A stretch of 58,957 nucleotides of DNA. Origin: Leptospira biflexa. GTDB taxonomy: Bacteria > Spirochaetota > Spirochaetia > Treponematales > Rectinemataceae. Position numbers and translations under genes: made by a program. Below the pieces are notes generated by a model. The model worked only from the letters and a program-made list of their open reading frames with translations. It did no database searches and was not told the origin of the DNA. The stretch covers positions 1 through 58,957 of the forward strand of contig DYLX01000004.1 of NCBI GenBank assembly GCA_020721875.1, written 5' to 3'. Below are positions 17,621-25,397 of this stretch, piece after piece (the stretch's first letter is position 1; each line of letters opens with the position of its first letter).

Positions 17621-18778
17621 TCAATGTTCTAGGATTCTAAGCCCCGCGCCTGTCGTTATTTCATGCACAATAGATTTGAATCCAAATATTCTCTCATACT
17701 CTTCTAATTTATGATAATATATTTCTTTATATTCGCTCTTTAAAATAGTAAGCGTACTGCCGCCAAAGCCCTGTCCCACCAGCTTCGCACAGAGTACGCC
17801 CTCAAGCTCGAGTGCCCGCTTGACGAGCCAATCGATTTCGGGGCATGAGATTTCATAGAGACTTCGAAGCGATGCGTGGGATTTGTTGACAATTTTACCA
17901 AATCCAAGATAGTCCTGTTTCGAGATCGCTTCCTCTGCGTCGCTAACCCTTCGAACTTCTTCGAGGATATGGAGACAGCGGCGCCGCTTTCGCTCTGGAA
18001 CAATTCCCAAAAGCTCATCGAGCTCTCGAGGAAGAATCTCTCGAATAGACCTGCTATTGTTGGGTGCAATGACGGAAAGGCAGCTGTTGCAGTCCGCTAT
18101 CCTCTGTGCAAGCTCAGCGTCGACAGACAACCTTGGGACTTTGGAATCCGTGAGCACCATCTCCCATGGCTCAGGAAGAAACTGAATACCCCGGCGCTTT
18201 TTTGTACGCAGATCGATGATTGAGAAGCTTCGGCCGGCCGGTGCAGTAATTGCAAGGTAGTTGGTAATGGGGAGTTCGGTTTCAAAAAATGTCGACTGCG
18301 CTTTCCACGCGTGGAATGCGAGTTCATCCGGCTTTATATCGAGCCCGTATATCGTCTTGAACGCAAAAGCCGTCGCCATATTGAGGGCTGATGAAATACC
18401 TAAACCCAGACCGAGCGGAACAGAGCTCTGGATTGTTACATTGAGGCCGCGCGGTTCGAGCTGAAAGGTTCTCCAGAAATAATCACAGATACTCTTGATG
18501 TGATTCGCCCATCGATCTTCGCGTTTGTACTTGAGCGTGGTAATGTTCGCACGCTTTCGCTCATTGAAATCGGCGGCGTGAAATCGCAGGGAGTTGTCTT
18601 TTCTAAAGGATATTGCCACTCTGGCCTCGGGGGAGAGAGATGCGGCGAGCACGAGGCCATCGGTAAAATCAGTGTGCTCTCCGAGCAGCTTTACGACAGC
18701 GGGGGCGGCCGCGACGCACTCAGGAACGGTCTCATATTCGGACTGGTGGATCGCGTAGATATCCTTCATTTGGCTCAT
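17621..18778 (-). CDS. Galactokinase-family protein with altered catalytic residues
   Basis: A 385-residue GHMP-kinase fold protein that aligns along its whole length with galactokinase. The signature region reads APAVVKLLGEHTDFTDG, where active enzymes have APGRVNLIGEHTDYNDG. The phosphate loop is VPLGLGLGISSALNMA and motif 3 is GQGFGGSTL. The catalytic arginine (Arg28 in E. coli GalK) is Val28 here. The catalytic aspartate of the IMDQ motif is replaced in ITNY (Asn173). The sugar-binding GEHTD residues remain. It may therefore bind sugar or nucleotide without normal phosphotransfer, as in yeast Gal3, or use a changed mechanism. AGGA precedes the ATG at 18778. I give no gene symbol because activity is doubtful. 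Confidence 0.8.
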   Translation of the reverse strand: MSQMKDIYAIHQSEYETVPECVAAAPAVVKLLGEHTDFTDGLVLAASLSPEARVAISFRKDNSLRFHAADFNERKRANITTLKYKREDRWANHIKSICDYFWRTFQLEPRGLNVTIQSSVPLGLGLGISSALNMATAFAFKTIYGLDIKPDELAFHAWKAQSTFFETELPITNYLAITAPAGRSFSIIDLRTKKRRGIQFLPEPWEMVLTDSKVPRLSVDAELAQRIADCNSCLSVIAPNNSRSIREILPRELDELLGIVPERKRRRCLHILEEVRRVSDAEEAISKQDYLGFGKIVNKSHASLRSLYEISCPEIDWLVKRALELEGVLCAKLVGQGFGGSTLTILKSEYKEIYYHKLEEYERIFGFKSIVHEITTGAGLRILEH

Positions 18779-18801
18779 TTTATCCTAGTTTTCATGCATC
18801 T

Positions 18802-19098
18802 TCAACTGATTTTTTGAGCTTCATGCAAAAGATGCCAGACTTTGCGCTGTTTTTCTTTCAGAGATTTAAATTCTATTTCATACTTTTTCCGCTCTATGAT
18901 CTTTGCTTGCATAGAACGATATTGCCATGAATCTTGTTTCCCAAGATACTTACTGATGACCTGGCGACCTTCCCGCCACTGAAGATACGCATACACTTTG
19001 TGATATCGTGGTTTGAGTATAATACTACCTTTCGGCCTCGATGCGCACTCGTTTTCGAGGCGTTGAAGCTTGTTTTCGATGAGACGCGCCTCATACAT
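18802..19098 (-). CDS. Small conserved-looking protein of unknown function
   Basis: A protein of 98 residues from ATG 19098. An in-frame GTG (19122) and a TTG (19164) could extend it to 107 or 120 residues, and none has a convincing Shine-Dalgarno sequence. The N- and C-terminal thirds are helical and charged (coiled-coil-like). The middle has a pattern of the type PKGSIILKxRYHKVYAYLQW...VISKYLGK, which I have seen in uncharacterised small proteins of Firmicutes and spirochaetes. I cannot assign a function. It precedes the galactokinase-like gene by 23 bases. An inverted repeat (GCTTC...GAAGC, 19141-19157) lies upstream. Confidence 0.55.
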   Translation of the reverse strand: MYEARLIENKLQRLENECASRPKGSIILKPRYHKVYAYLQWREGRQVISKYLGKQDSWQYRSMQAKIIERKKYEIEFKSLKEKQRKVWHLLHEAQKIS

Positions 19099-19197
19099 GA
19101 GCGCCTGAATTATTGATTCCACTGTAACAAATCTTAATATGGCTTCGCTCGTGAAGCAATGCAAAGTTATGAAAAAAAATAAAACCCAAGTAATTTC

Positions 19198-19225
19198 TTG
19201 AATAATTCAGCCAAAAACATATACT
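19198..19225 (+). promoter_or_regulatory. Predicted promoter of the Memo/AMMECR1 pair
   Basis: TTGAAT (19198-19203), 16-base spacer, TATACT (19220-19225). The start of transcription is predicted near 19232, giving a leader of only ~13 bases whose first bases are the AAAGG ribosome-binding site. Confidence 0.6.
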
Positions 19226-19244
19226 TAATGTAAAGGTCAAATCA

Positions 19245-20066
19245 ATGCACAGCGATATTCTGACTCGTAGTCCATTGCTTGCAGGGATATTTTACCCTGG
19301 TGACGGGAAACAGCTTTTTTCAGAAATTGCCAAGTTCGAAATACCCTCGGCACCTCCTGACGTACGCTCGTGCGCGATTGTCGCCCCCCACGGAAGTTTT
19401 TCCTACAGTGGCAGAGTTGCTGCGATCGCGTGGGCTGCGCTCCGTGGTGCACACCCCGCGGTAATTGTAATCGCGGGCGCTGCGCACCTGCCCTACGAAG
19501 AGGGTGTCTTCCTGCCAGAATCTACACAGTTTGAAATTCCTGGCGCAACTTTGAGCGTCGACACTGCGCTTCAGAAGCGCCTTTTGGGGAAAATATCCTC
19601 ACTGCGCCAAGACGATCTGCCTCATTTGGAAGAACACTCCATCGAAATGCAGCTGCCGTTCGCAGCTTATCTATTTCCCGGCGTTCCAATCATGCCGCTC
19701 ATTCTCTCGGGATGGAGTACTCGTACAATCGCCACGGCAGTCGACCTTATGAAAGAAATTCAACTCTGCCACCACGAGAACTCGGTGTTGGTCATCTCTT
19801 CGGATCTTGCGGTGAGCGACACTCCCGAAGAATGCGACGCGCTTTCTAATGAATTTATCGCCGCACTCAAAGCTAAAAAGCATCAGATGTTCCATGGAGT
19901 GGATACAGCAAAGCACTCTTTCTGCGCAGAATCGGCGATACGTTCCTTTCTCATCGCAAATCCTCAATCTCGTCCCGAGTTACTGGAATACCGAAATTCG
20001 GCTGCGTATCGAGAACATTTAGATGAACCTGTGGTAGGATATGGCGCGATACGTTTTGTAAGGTAG
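19245..20066 (+). CDS. Memo-like protein (AmmeMemoRadiSam system protein B)
   Basis: A 273-residue protein of the Memo family, related to LigB-type dioxygenase folds. Visible motifs are the N-terminal AGIFYPGD, the histidine-bearing APHGSFSYSGRVAA, the conserved HSIEMQLPF and the C-terminal GYGAIRF. The usual SSDLSH motif reads SSDLAV, so one expected histidine is absent. Bacterial members are classed with AMMECR1 proteins and a radical-SAM enzyme as the AmmeMemoRadiSam system, whose reaction is not firmly known. AAAGG precedes the ATG. The AMMECR1 gene follows after six bases. Confidence 0.88.
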   Translation: MHSDILTRSPLLAGIFYPGDGKQLFSEIAKFEIPSAPPDVRSCAIVAPHGSFSYSGRVAAIAWAALRGAHPAVIVIAGAAHLPYEEGVFLPESTQFEIPGATLSVDTALQKRLLGKISSLRQDDLPHLEEHSIEMQLPFAAYLFPGVPIMPLILSGWSTRTIATAVDLMKEIQLCHHENSVLVISSDLAVSDTPEECDALSNEFIAALKAKKHQMFHGVDTAKHSFCAESAIRSFLIANPQSRPELLEYRNSAAYREHLDEPVVGYGAIRFVR

Positions 20067-20072
20067 AATATT

Positions 20073-20618
20073 ATGCGTTTTTCAATTACTTTTGACGATC
20101 AGAAACTGTTGCTTCAATACGCCCGCGCAGTGCTCCGGTCCAAGCTCTATAGTGAGCCGGCGCCGGCTGTCCCACACCTTGCAAGCAGACTGCGTTGTGG
20201 TGTTTTTGTCACACTTAAAGAAAATGGCGAACTTCGCGGCTGTATCGGAAGGTTGAGGAGCGAATTGTCGCTCTGCGAGACAGTGGCGGAGATGGCCTGG
20301 GCGGCGGCCTCGGAAGATCCTCGATTCATGCCCGTGAGAAAGGATGAATTGTCGCTTCTGAAAATCGAGATCACCCTCCTCTCGCCTCTTGAACCGATTG
20401 AACCGAAGGACATAGAAGTTGGACGCCACGGTCTCTTGATCTCAGCCCAGGGGAGATCCGGGGTGCTGCTCCCTCAGGTCCCCCTAGAATTTGGATGGGA
20501 CCGCGAGACATTCCTTACACAGCTTTGCAGAAAGGCCGGTCTAAGTCCGGATGCATGGAAATCCCCCTCTACCTCACTGTTTGGTTTTGAAGGTTTCGTA
20601 TTTTCTGAATCACATTGA
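20073..20618 (+). CDS. AMMECR1-domain protein (AmmeMemoRadiSam system protein A)
   Basis: A 181-residue protein consisting of one AMMECR1 domain. The invariant LRGCIG motif is present (GELRGCIGRL), as are the downstream AAASEDPRF and LEIGRHGLLI-like segments (here VGRHGLLIS) and the LLPQVPLEFGWDRETFL block. The function is unproven; structural papers on the family propose an enzymatic or RNA-related role. It is the second gene of a two-gene operon with the Memo-like gene. The radical-SAM partner expected of the three-part system is not beside it. Confidence 0.9.
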   Translation: MRFSITFDDQKLLLQYARAVLRSKLYSEPAPAVPHLASRLRCGVFVTLKENGELRGCIGRLRSELSLCETVAEMAWAAASEDPRFMPVRKDELSLLKIEITLLSPLEPIEPKDIEVGRHGLLISAQGRSGVLLPQVPLEFGWDRETFLTQLCRKAGLSPDAWKSPSTSLFGFEGFVFSESH

Positions 20619-20656
20619 ATTTGCGCACGCGCGCGGGCCGCATGAACCAAGGCTTT

Positions 20657-21817
20657 TTATGCACGCGATGGATTGCCCTTGAAGAGATTCCTCAAGATTT
20701 TTCTAATGCCTTTTTTTACTTTTTTATACCAGAGTAGGCGCAGCGATTCGATGCATCTGAACACAGGGTACAGCAGAGGATGCAGCATGACATCATAGGC
20801 GCCGATTCGGTGGATTATGTCGCCGCCAAAACCAGTTTTGAAAAGATAAAGTCCCGCCATGGGGTGATCGGGATCTTCGGCTCCAGGCGGGATTCCAAAA
20901 AAATCGTATGAAGTCACACCACGGTGTTTTGCAGCGAGTATGGCATGCCACTGCAGCGCATAGGTAGGCATCAGATTACGCTTTCTGCCCGATGAGGCTC
21001 CGTATAGGTAGGTCGCGTTGTCTCCCAACTCAAGGACTATAATGCCGGCAAGCGCTTCTCCCTCATGGCGGGCAATATAGAGGTTAAGCTTAGGGATTGC
21101 GGTTTTGGGAAGGGCACCGGCATTCGATTCCGCTTGAATGTGCGAAACCGTTGCAAAGAGTTGCTGATAGTAGGGATACGAGTGAATTGCGATTTTGTCT
21201 CTACGCGCGGTCGCTTGGTAGAGCCGCATGAATTCTGCGAGCCCGCGCTCGCCCTCTTCGCTCACCGAGATGCCTTTTTTTTCTGATAGGCGGATATTGT
21301 AGCGCCACTTCGGTTTCATTCCGATGAGGATATCCTCTTCACGCTTCGACAAATCGAGGACCACTGTGTCGGGAACTTGAATGTCTACACCTTTTGCGAT
21401 TTTACGTTTTTTAAGCTCATCGGTTTGGTTCTCGATATGGTCGTTCGCGGAGAATCCGTCTCTGACAAGCCATGGCAGATCGAACCGCACAAAGAGATTA
21501 TTTCCTCCGACCTGATCGCCGAGCGCTCGACCAATGTCGCTTAAGAGCACCCACCTATCGGGCGCAGATTCCACCTCGCTAAGCCCGAATGGTACATAGA
21601 GAAAACAGAAGAGCTTGCCGATGTGTCTACGCAGCACCAAAAGCTCGAGACGCGTCCTATCGCTCAGATGGATGTTGCATGAGTAGGAGTTCCAGCCGGT
21701 ACGCGATTTGAAGAGGCCCCAGAACTTGGACTGCAGGAAGGTGTGCGGAACAACTGAATCCACGCAGTCGCGCGGATTCAGAAGCGGTTTGACATGGATG
21801 CTATCGATTGATCGCAT
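20657..21817 (-). CDS. FemABX-family aminoacyltransferase
   Basis: A 386-residue protein with the two tandem acetyltransferase-like domains of FemA/FemX enzymes, which add an amino acid from aminoacyl-tRNA to the peptide of lipid II. Typical segments are KPKWRYNIRLSEKKGISV, LYQATARRDKIAIHSYPYY and, near the end, YALQWHAILAAKHRGVTSYDFFGIPP followed by LYLFKTGFGG. Treponemal peptidoglycan is reported to carry ornithine with an attached glycine, so glycine transfer is a reasonable but unproven guess. The ATG lies 23 bases after the metG stop codon and has no Shine-Dalgarno sequence. It probably shares the metG transcript. Confidence 0.85.
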   Translation of the reverse strand: MRSIDSIHVKPLLNPRDCVDSVVPHTFLQSKFWGLFKSRTGWNSYSCNIHLSDRTRLELLVLRRHIGKLFCFLYVPFGLSEVESAPDRWVLLSDIGRALGDQVGGNNLFVRFDLPWLVRDGFSANDHIENQTDELKKRKIAKGVDIQVPDTVVLDLSKREEDILIGMKPKWRYNIRLSEKKGISVSEEGERGLAEFMRLYQATARRDKIAIHSYPYYQQLFATVSHIQAESNAGALPKTAIPKLNLYIARHEGEALAGIIVLELGDNATYLYGASSGRKRNLMPTYALQWHAILAAKHRGVTSYDFFGIPPGAEDPDHPMAGLYLFKTGFGGDIIHRIGAYDVMLHPLLYPVFRCIESLRLLWYKKVKKGIRKILRNLFKGNPSRA

Positions 21818-21840
21818 AAAAATTGTCGTATGTGTTCAGT

Positions 21841-24213
21841 TCAGCCGATTTCTCCGTCTTTCACGCTCTCTAATTTCAAAGCCTCCCCCGCGACGCTCAG
21901 GCGGGCCTCGCCAACCCACGCATAACCATCTCTTGCGACAATGGGAATTGAGAAGAAAGTCGAAGCATCGATGACATTGGCCGGCACCTCGTTTGGGAGT
22001 ACTTCTGAAATATTCGACGTGATGTCGAGCACAACTCTGTCTCCTGGGTGCGCGTGCGGAGCCGTAAGCACCTCGACACGCTCGTGTCCCTCGTCTCCAT
22101 CAACAGAGGCAGCGAGCAGCATCCCTATGCTCTCCACACCACGCAATCTCGCAGGTTTAAGATTGTTCACGAGAATGATATGTTTCCCCAGAAGCTCTTC
22201 CTCTCTGTAGAAGGGCACAAGGCCAGATACGATTGTTCTTGGAATTCCGCTTCCGTCATCGAGCGTTTCAATGTAAAGCTTGTCGGCCTTGGGGTGGCGC
22301 TCGATGTTGACGATCTTTGCCACTCTGAGATCAATGAGCTTTAAAAAACGTTTTTCGGGACTCTCTTGCGCACCGGGGGCAATTACAGCCGGGGCGAGAG
22401 GCTCCTCACTCTTAGGCGCATGGACAGGGCTCGGCGCTTCGATTGCTACAGTCGACACAGCAGCGGCGGTCGTGTTTGCAGGCGTGTTTACTGAGCCGGT
22501 TGTGCCAGCGCTGAACTCCGGCGCATTCGCGCGCGCTTCGCGTTCCTCCTGCGAGCCTGAATAGCGTTCGCGCAGCGACACAATCGTTTCGTGCTCAAGC
22601 TTTTGGAAGAGCACCTCTGGTTTTTGCACGGTCTTAAGCATCCCATTGAGGCCAAGATCCTTCCATGTGAGCGGGTCCTTCTCCACAGAGAGTCCAAAAA
22701 ACGCCGCAAGTCTCTCAGAGGATTTCGGCATATAGGGGTGTATCAAGATTGCGAGGTCTTTAAGCACATAGCAGAGATCGTTGAGCAGCGATGCTGCCCT
22801 GGAAGGATTTTCGTTGCGTGCTTTCCACGGCTCTTCATCTTGAAATCGCTTGTTTGCAATATCCGCAATGCTGAAAATTTCTCTGAGCGCATCTCTCAGG
22901 TCAGCACGCTCAAGAAGCTGGGTAACGCGTTGCTCCTTTTCACTGACTTCTTTCCAGAATGCTTCATCCGGAACGCCCTCGGGAATGATTCCATGGTAAT
23001 ATCGAGAGACGAAGGTCAGGGTTCTGTTCACAAGATTGCCAAGATTGCCGATAAGCTCGCCATTCACCTTCTCCTCAAAATCAGACCAGGTGAATGTATA
23101 ATCTGAGGTCTCGGGCCTGTTCCAAAAAATGTAAAAGCGCCACACATCAGCCGGGATCCCCGTTTCCATGGCATCTGTGCCAAATACGCCAATTCCCTTT
23201 GATTTTGAGAATTTCCCTGCTTCATAGTTTAAATATTCAGTGCTCGACATGTGGTGAAGCATTGTCCACGTGCGTCCGCTTCCAAGGAGTGAGGATGGGA
23301 AAATGACCGTATGGAAGGGTATATTGTCTTTTCCTATAAACTGGAAGAGTTCAACCTCTTCAGGATTCTGCCACCACGATTTCCAGTCGAACCCTTGTTC
23401 TTTGGCGAGTTTGGCCGTCATGGAAATGTAACCGATTGGAGCGTCGAACCAGACATAAAATACTTTGTTCTCAAACCCTTTTTTCGGAACAGGGATTCCC
23501 CACTTGAGGTCTCTTGTTATGGCTCTCGGATGTAACCCATCGCGGATCCAGGCTTGTGTCATCTGCACCGCATTGTTCGCCCAGAATCCTTTAACACTAG
23601 CTTCCTTCATCCAAGCCTCAAGCTTGGGGAGTATTGCAGGAAGATCAATGTAGAGATGTGTCGTCGATTTGGGATGCGGAGTCCCGCCGCAGGTTACACA
23701 CTGGGGATTAATCAATTCCATAGGGTCGAGGAGACTGCCGCACATCTCACACTGATCGCCGCGCGCACCTTCATAACCACAATGAGGGCAGGTGCCTCGC
23801 ACATACCGGTCGGCAAGAAAGCGGCCGCAGGTGTCGCAGTAGAGCTGCTCAATCGTTTGGTTCGTAATGTATCCATTCTTCTCAAGATCGAGAAAGATCG
23901 ACTGTGTGATTTCGGTATGTTCAGGTGTCGAGGTCCGGCCAAAGGTATCAAAGGCGATCTCAAACCACGCATAAATATCGCGGTGTATCGCGTGAAATCT
24001 GTCGCAAAGCTCCTGTGGTGTTACCTTCTCTTCGAGTGCCTTTGTCTCTGTCGCAGTGCCATATTCGTCAGTACCGCACACGTAGAGCGTCTCATACCCC
24101 TTAAGTCTGCAGAATCGAGCAAACACATCGGCGGATAATACTTGAATAAGATTGCCCAAGTGCGGGACATTATTTACATAAGGAAGTGCGGAAGTTATAA
24201 GTCTTCTTTTCAT
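21841..24213 (-). CDS. metG: Methionyl-tRNA synthetase
   Basis: A 790-residue class I synthetase charging tRNA-Met. The N-terminal SALPYVNNVPHLGN holds the HIGH-type motif. Paired zinc knuckles follow (CDTC...CPHC and CEMC...CVTC). The KMSKS-type loop reads KFSKSKG. After the anticodon-binding helices comes a Pro/Ala-rich linker, and then the C-terminal EMAP-II/Trbp111-type tRNA-binding domain (LIDLRVAKIVNIERHPKADKLY). The ATG at 24213 is chosen from the conserved N-terminus; the frame is open further up. There is no Shine-Dalgarno sequence, and a promoter lies directly upstream, so the message may be leaderless. Confidence 0.96.
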   Translation of the reverse strand: MKRRLITSALPYVNNVPHLGNLIQVLSADVFARFCRLKGYETLYVCGTDEYGTATETKALEEKVTPQELCDRFHAIHRDIYAWFEIAFDTFGRTSTPEHTEITQSIFLDLEKNGYITNQTIEQLYCDTCGRFLADRYVRGTCPHCGYEGARGDQCEMCGSLLDPMELINPQCVTCGGTPHPKSTTHLYIDLPAILPKLEAWMKEASVKGFWANNAVQMTQAWIRDGLHPRAITRDLKWGIPVPKKGFENKVFYVWFDAPIGYISMTAKLAKEQGFDWKSWWQNPEEVELFQFIGKDNIPFHTVIFPSSLLGSGRTWTMLHHMSSTEYLNYEAGKFSKSKGIGVFGTDAMETGIPADVWRFYIFWNRPETSDYTFTWSDFEEKVNGELIGNLGNLVNRTLTFVSRYYHGIIPEGVPDEAFWKEVSEKEQRVTQLLERADLRDALREIFSIADIANKRFQDEEPWKARNENPSRAASLLNDLCYVLKDLAILIHPYMPKSSERLAAFFGLSVEKDPLTWKDLGLNGMLKTVQKPEVLFQKLEHETIVSLRERYSGSQEEREARANAPEFSAGTTGSVNTPANTTAAAVSTVAIEAPSPVHAPKSEEPLAPAVIAPGAQESPEKRFLKLIDLRVAKIVNIERHPKADKLYIETLDDGSGIPRTIVSGLVPFYREEELLGKHIILVNNLKPARLRGVESIGMLLAASVDGDEGHERVEVLTAPHAHPGDRVVLDITSNISEVLPNEVPANVIDASTFFSIPIVARDGYAWVGEARLSVAGEALKLESVKDGEIG

Positions 24214-24220
24214 GCTGTGG

Positions 24221-24249
24221 ACAATACCCCTGCAAACGGGGGCTGTCAA
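24221..24249 (-). promoter_or_regulatory. Predicted metG promoter
   Basis: TTGACA (24249-24244, perfect -35), 17-base spacer, TATTGT (24226-24221). The -10 box ends seven bases before the metG ATG, so transcription would start 0-2 bases from the start codon. The -35 box overlaps the -35 box of the divergent DUF503-gene promoter. Confidence 0.65.
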
Positions 24250-24271
24250 GAAGAACCCCTCGTGATATTAT
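24243..24271 (+). promoter_or_regulatory. Predicted promoter of the DUF503-lipoprotein unit
   Basis: CTGTCA (24243-24248), 17-base spacer, TATTAT (24266-24271). The predicted start of transcription is near 24278, two bases or fewer before the ATG at 24280. It shares its -35 bases with the opposite metG promoter, so the two could compete for polymerase. Confidence 0.5.
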
Positions 24272-24279
24272 TATTCAGA

Positions 24280-24570
24280 ATGGTTGTTTCAATGTTGCAC
24301 ATGGTGCTCAAACTGAAAGAAACATCGACATTAAAGGACAAACGCAGGGTGATTCTTGGCATTAAGGATAAGCTCCACCATCGCTACCGATTATCATGTG
24401 CGGAGGTCGACCTCCAAGACTCGCTGAGCTTTGCGGAATTAGGTGCTGCACTCGTTTCGAATTCTCCGGAATTTGGCGAAAAAGTGCTTCGAGACGCTGT
24501 CGTGTTTATTGAGGATCACTACCCTGTCGAGATGTACGATGTGCAGACGCACAGCGAAGTATATGGATGA
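24280..24570 (+). CDS. DUF503 family protein (YlxP-like)
   Basis: A 96-residue protein matching the DUF503 family from its first residue (MVVSMLHMVLKLKET) through STLKDKRRVILGIKDKL, SCAEVDLQDS and ALVSNSPEFGEKVL. The frame is open upstream, but family alignment fixes the ATG at 24280. No Shine-Dalgarno sequence precedes it. In Firmicutes ylxP sits between infB and rbfA and is tied to ribosome biogenesis. Here it is detached from the infB-rbfA pair found elsewhere in the window. Its stop codon is followed 13 bases later by the lipoprotein start. Confidence 0.85.
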   Translation: MVVSMLHMVLKLKETSTLKDKRRVILGIKDKLHHRYRLSCAEVDLQDSLSFAELGAALVSNSPEFGEKVLRDAVVFIEDHYPVEMYDVQTHSEVYG

Positions 24571-24583
24571 GAGGATTACTCGT

Positions 24584-25225
24584 ATGAAGAACTATAGTAA
24601 GAAAGTCGCGGGAATTCTGGTTGCGGTGTTGTTTCCATTTATGATCGCATCGTGTATGGGAATCAACGCATCGGCCAAAATCGACGCGAAAGGTGCGGGC
24701 ACGATCTCGTTGGAATATCAGATATCGAAGGAATTCTCTCAGCTAGGAAGTCTCGAATCTACCCCCGCCTTACCCCTTCCTCTCTCTCGTGAAGATATCG
24801 AAAAGAGCCTCTCCGGCATGTCTGGAATCGCACTGAAGTCATATGCAAAATCAGAAAAGGGAGAGAACACCATCATTTCCTTTGTGCTTTCGTTCGATTC
24901 GCCAGATCATCTCGCGAATTATCTCGATCCCCGAGGTAAACTCGCCCAGTATCGGCAAGACAACGGCACCTCGCGCTTGACAATTCTGTTCGGAAATGAA
25001 ATTCCCACGATCGACCCACAGATGAAGACTTCGATCGCCGAAGAACTCGCACCCTATCGCTTTAGATTTTCGCTCGAATGCGCTAACGCCGCTCCGCAGA
25101 TCGTCGTGACAAATGGAGATTTTCTTAAAGTCTCGACCAGCGGTAAAAAATCGAGCATTGAATCTCCTATGGCCGATCTCATTACCGCAAATCAGCCCCC
25201 GCAAGTCGATATTTCATGGAAGTGA
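24584..25225 (+). CDS. Lipoprotein of unknown function
   Basis: A 213-residue protein with a basic N-terminus, a hydrophobic core and a lipobox ending at Cys24 or nearby (MIASC). The mature part begins with a pattern seen in many bacterial lipoproteins (ASAKIDAKGAGTISLEYQIS), suggesting a beta-rich domain. I cannot name the family. The ATG at 24584 has GAGAGGA at good spacing. The frame extends upstream, but that part overlaps the DUF503 gene. It probably shares a transcript with that gene. Confidence 0.75.
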   Translation: MKNYSKKVAGILVAVLFPFMIASCMGINASAKIDAKGAGTISLEYQISKEFSQLGSLESTPALPLPLSREDIEKSLSGMSGIALKSYAKSEKGENTIISFVLSFDSPDHLANYLDPRGKLAQYRQDNGTSRLTILFGNEIPTIDPQMKTSIAEELAPYRFRFSLECANAAPQIVVTNGDFLKVSTSGKKSSIESPMADLITANQPPQVDISWK

Positions 25226-25397
25226 TAAAAATTTCATTTCATCTTGTATTTCAAGCCAGGGTTTTGACTTATAATTAAATAATTAAAAAATAACGTTATT
25301 TATATATATCTTGACTAATTCTTTTCTTTCGATTAATTTGTCGAAAAGACGAATTATACATTCGTTAGCCCCTTTTATTCATTGGAGGAACAACCTC
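25226..25397 (+). promoter_or_regulatory. AT-rich control region of ppdK
   Basis: A 172-base gap, much richer in A+T than its surroundings. It contains a perfect 14-base palindrome AAATAACGTTATTT (25288-25301), candidate -35 boxes TTGACT (two copies, one on each side of the palindrome) and TATAAT/TATACA-like hexamers, but no single pair with ideal spacing. A second imperfect inverted repeat (AATTTGTC...GACGAATT) lies near 25330-25353. This looks like a regulated promoter with an operator. GGAGGA before the ATG is the ribosome-binding site. Confidence 0.45.

Noticed and set aside
24214..24300. T-box leader for metG
   Set aside because: The promoter lies directly at the start codon, leaving no room for a T-box or any other leader.
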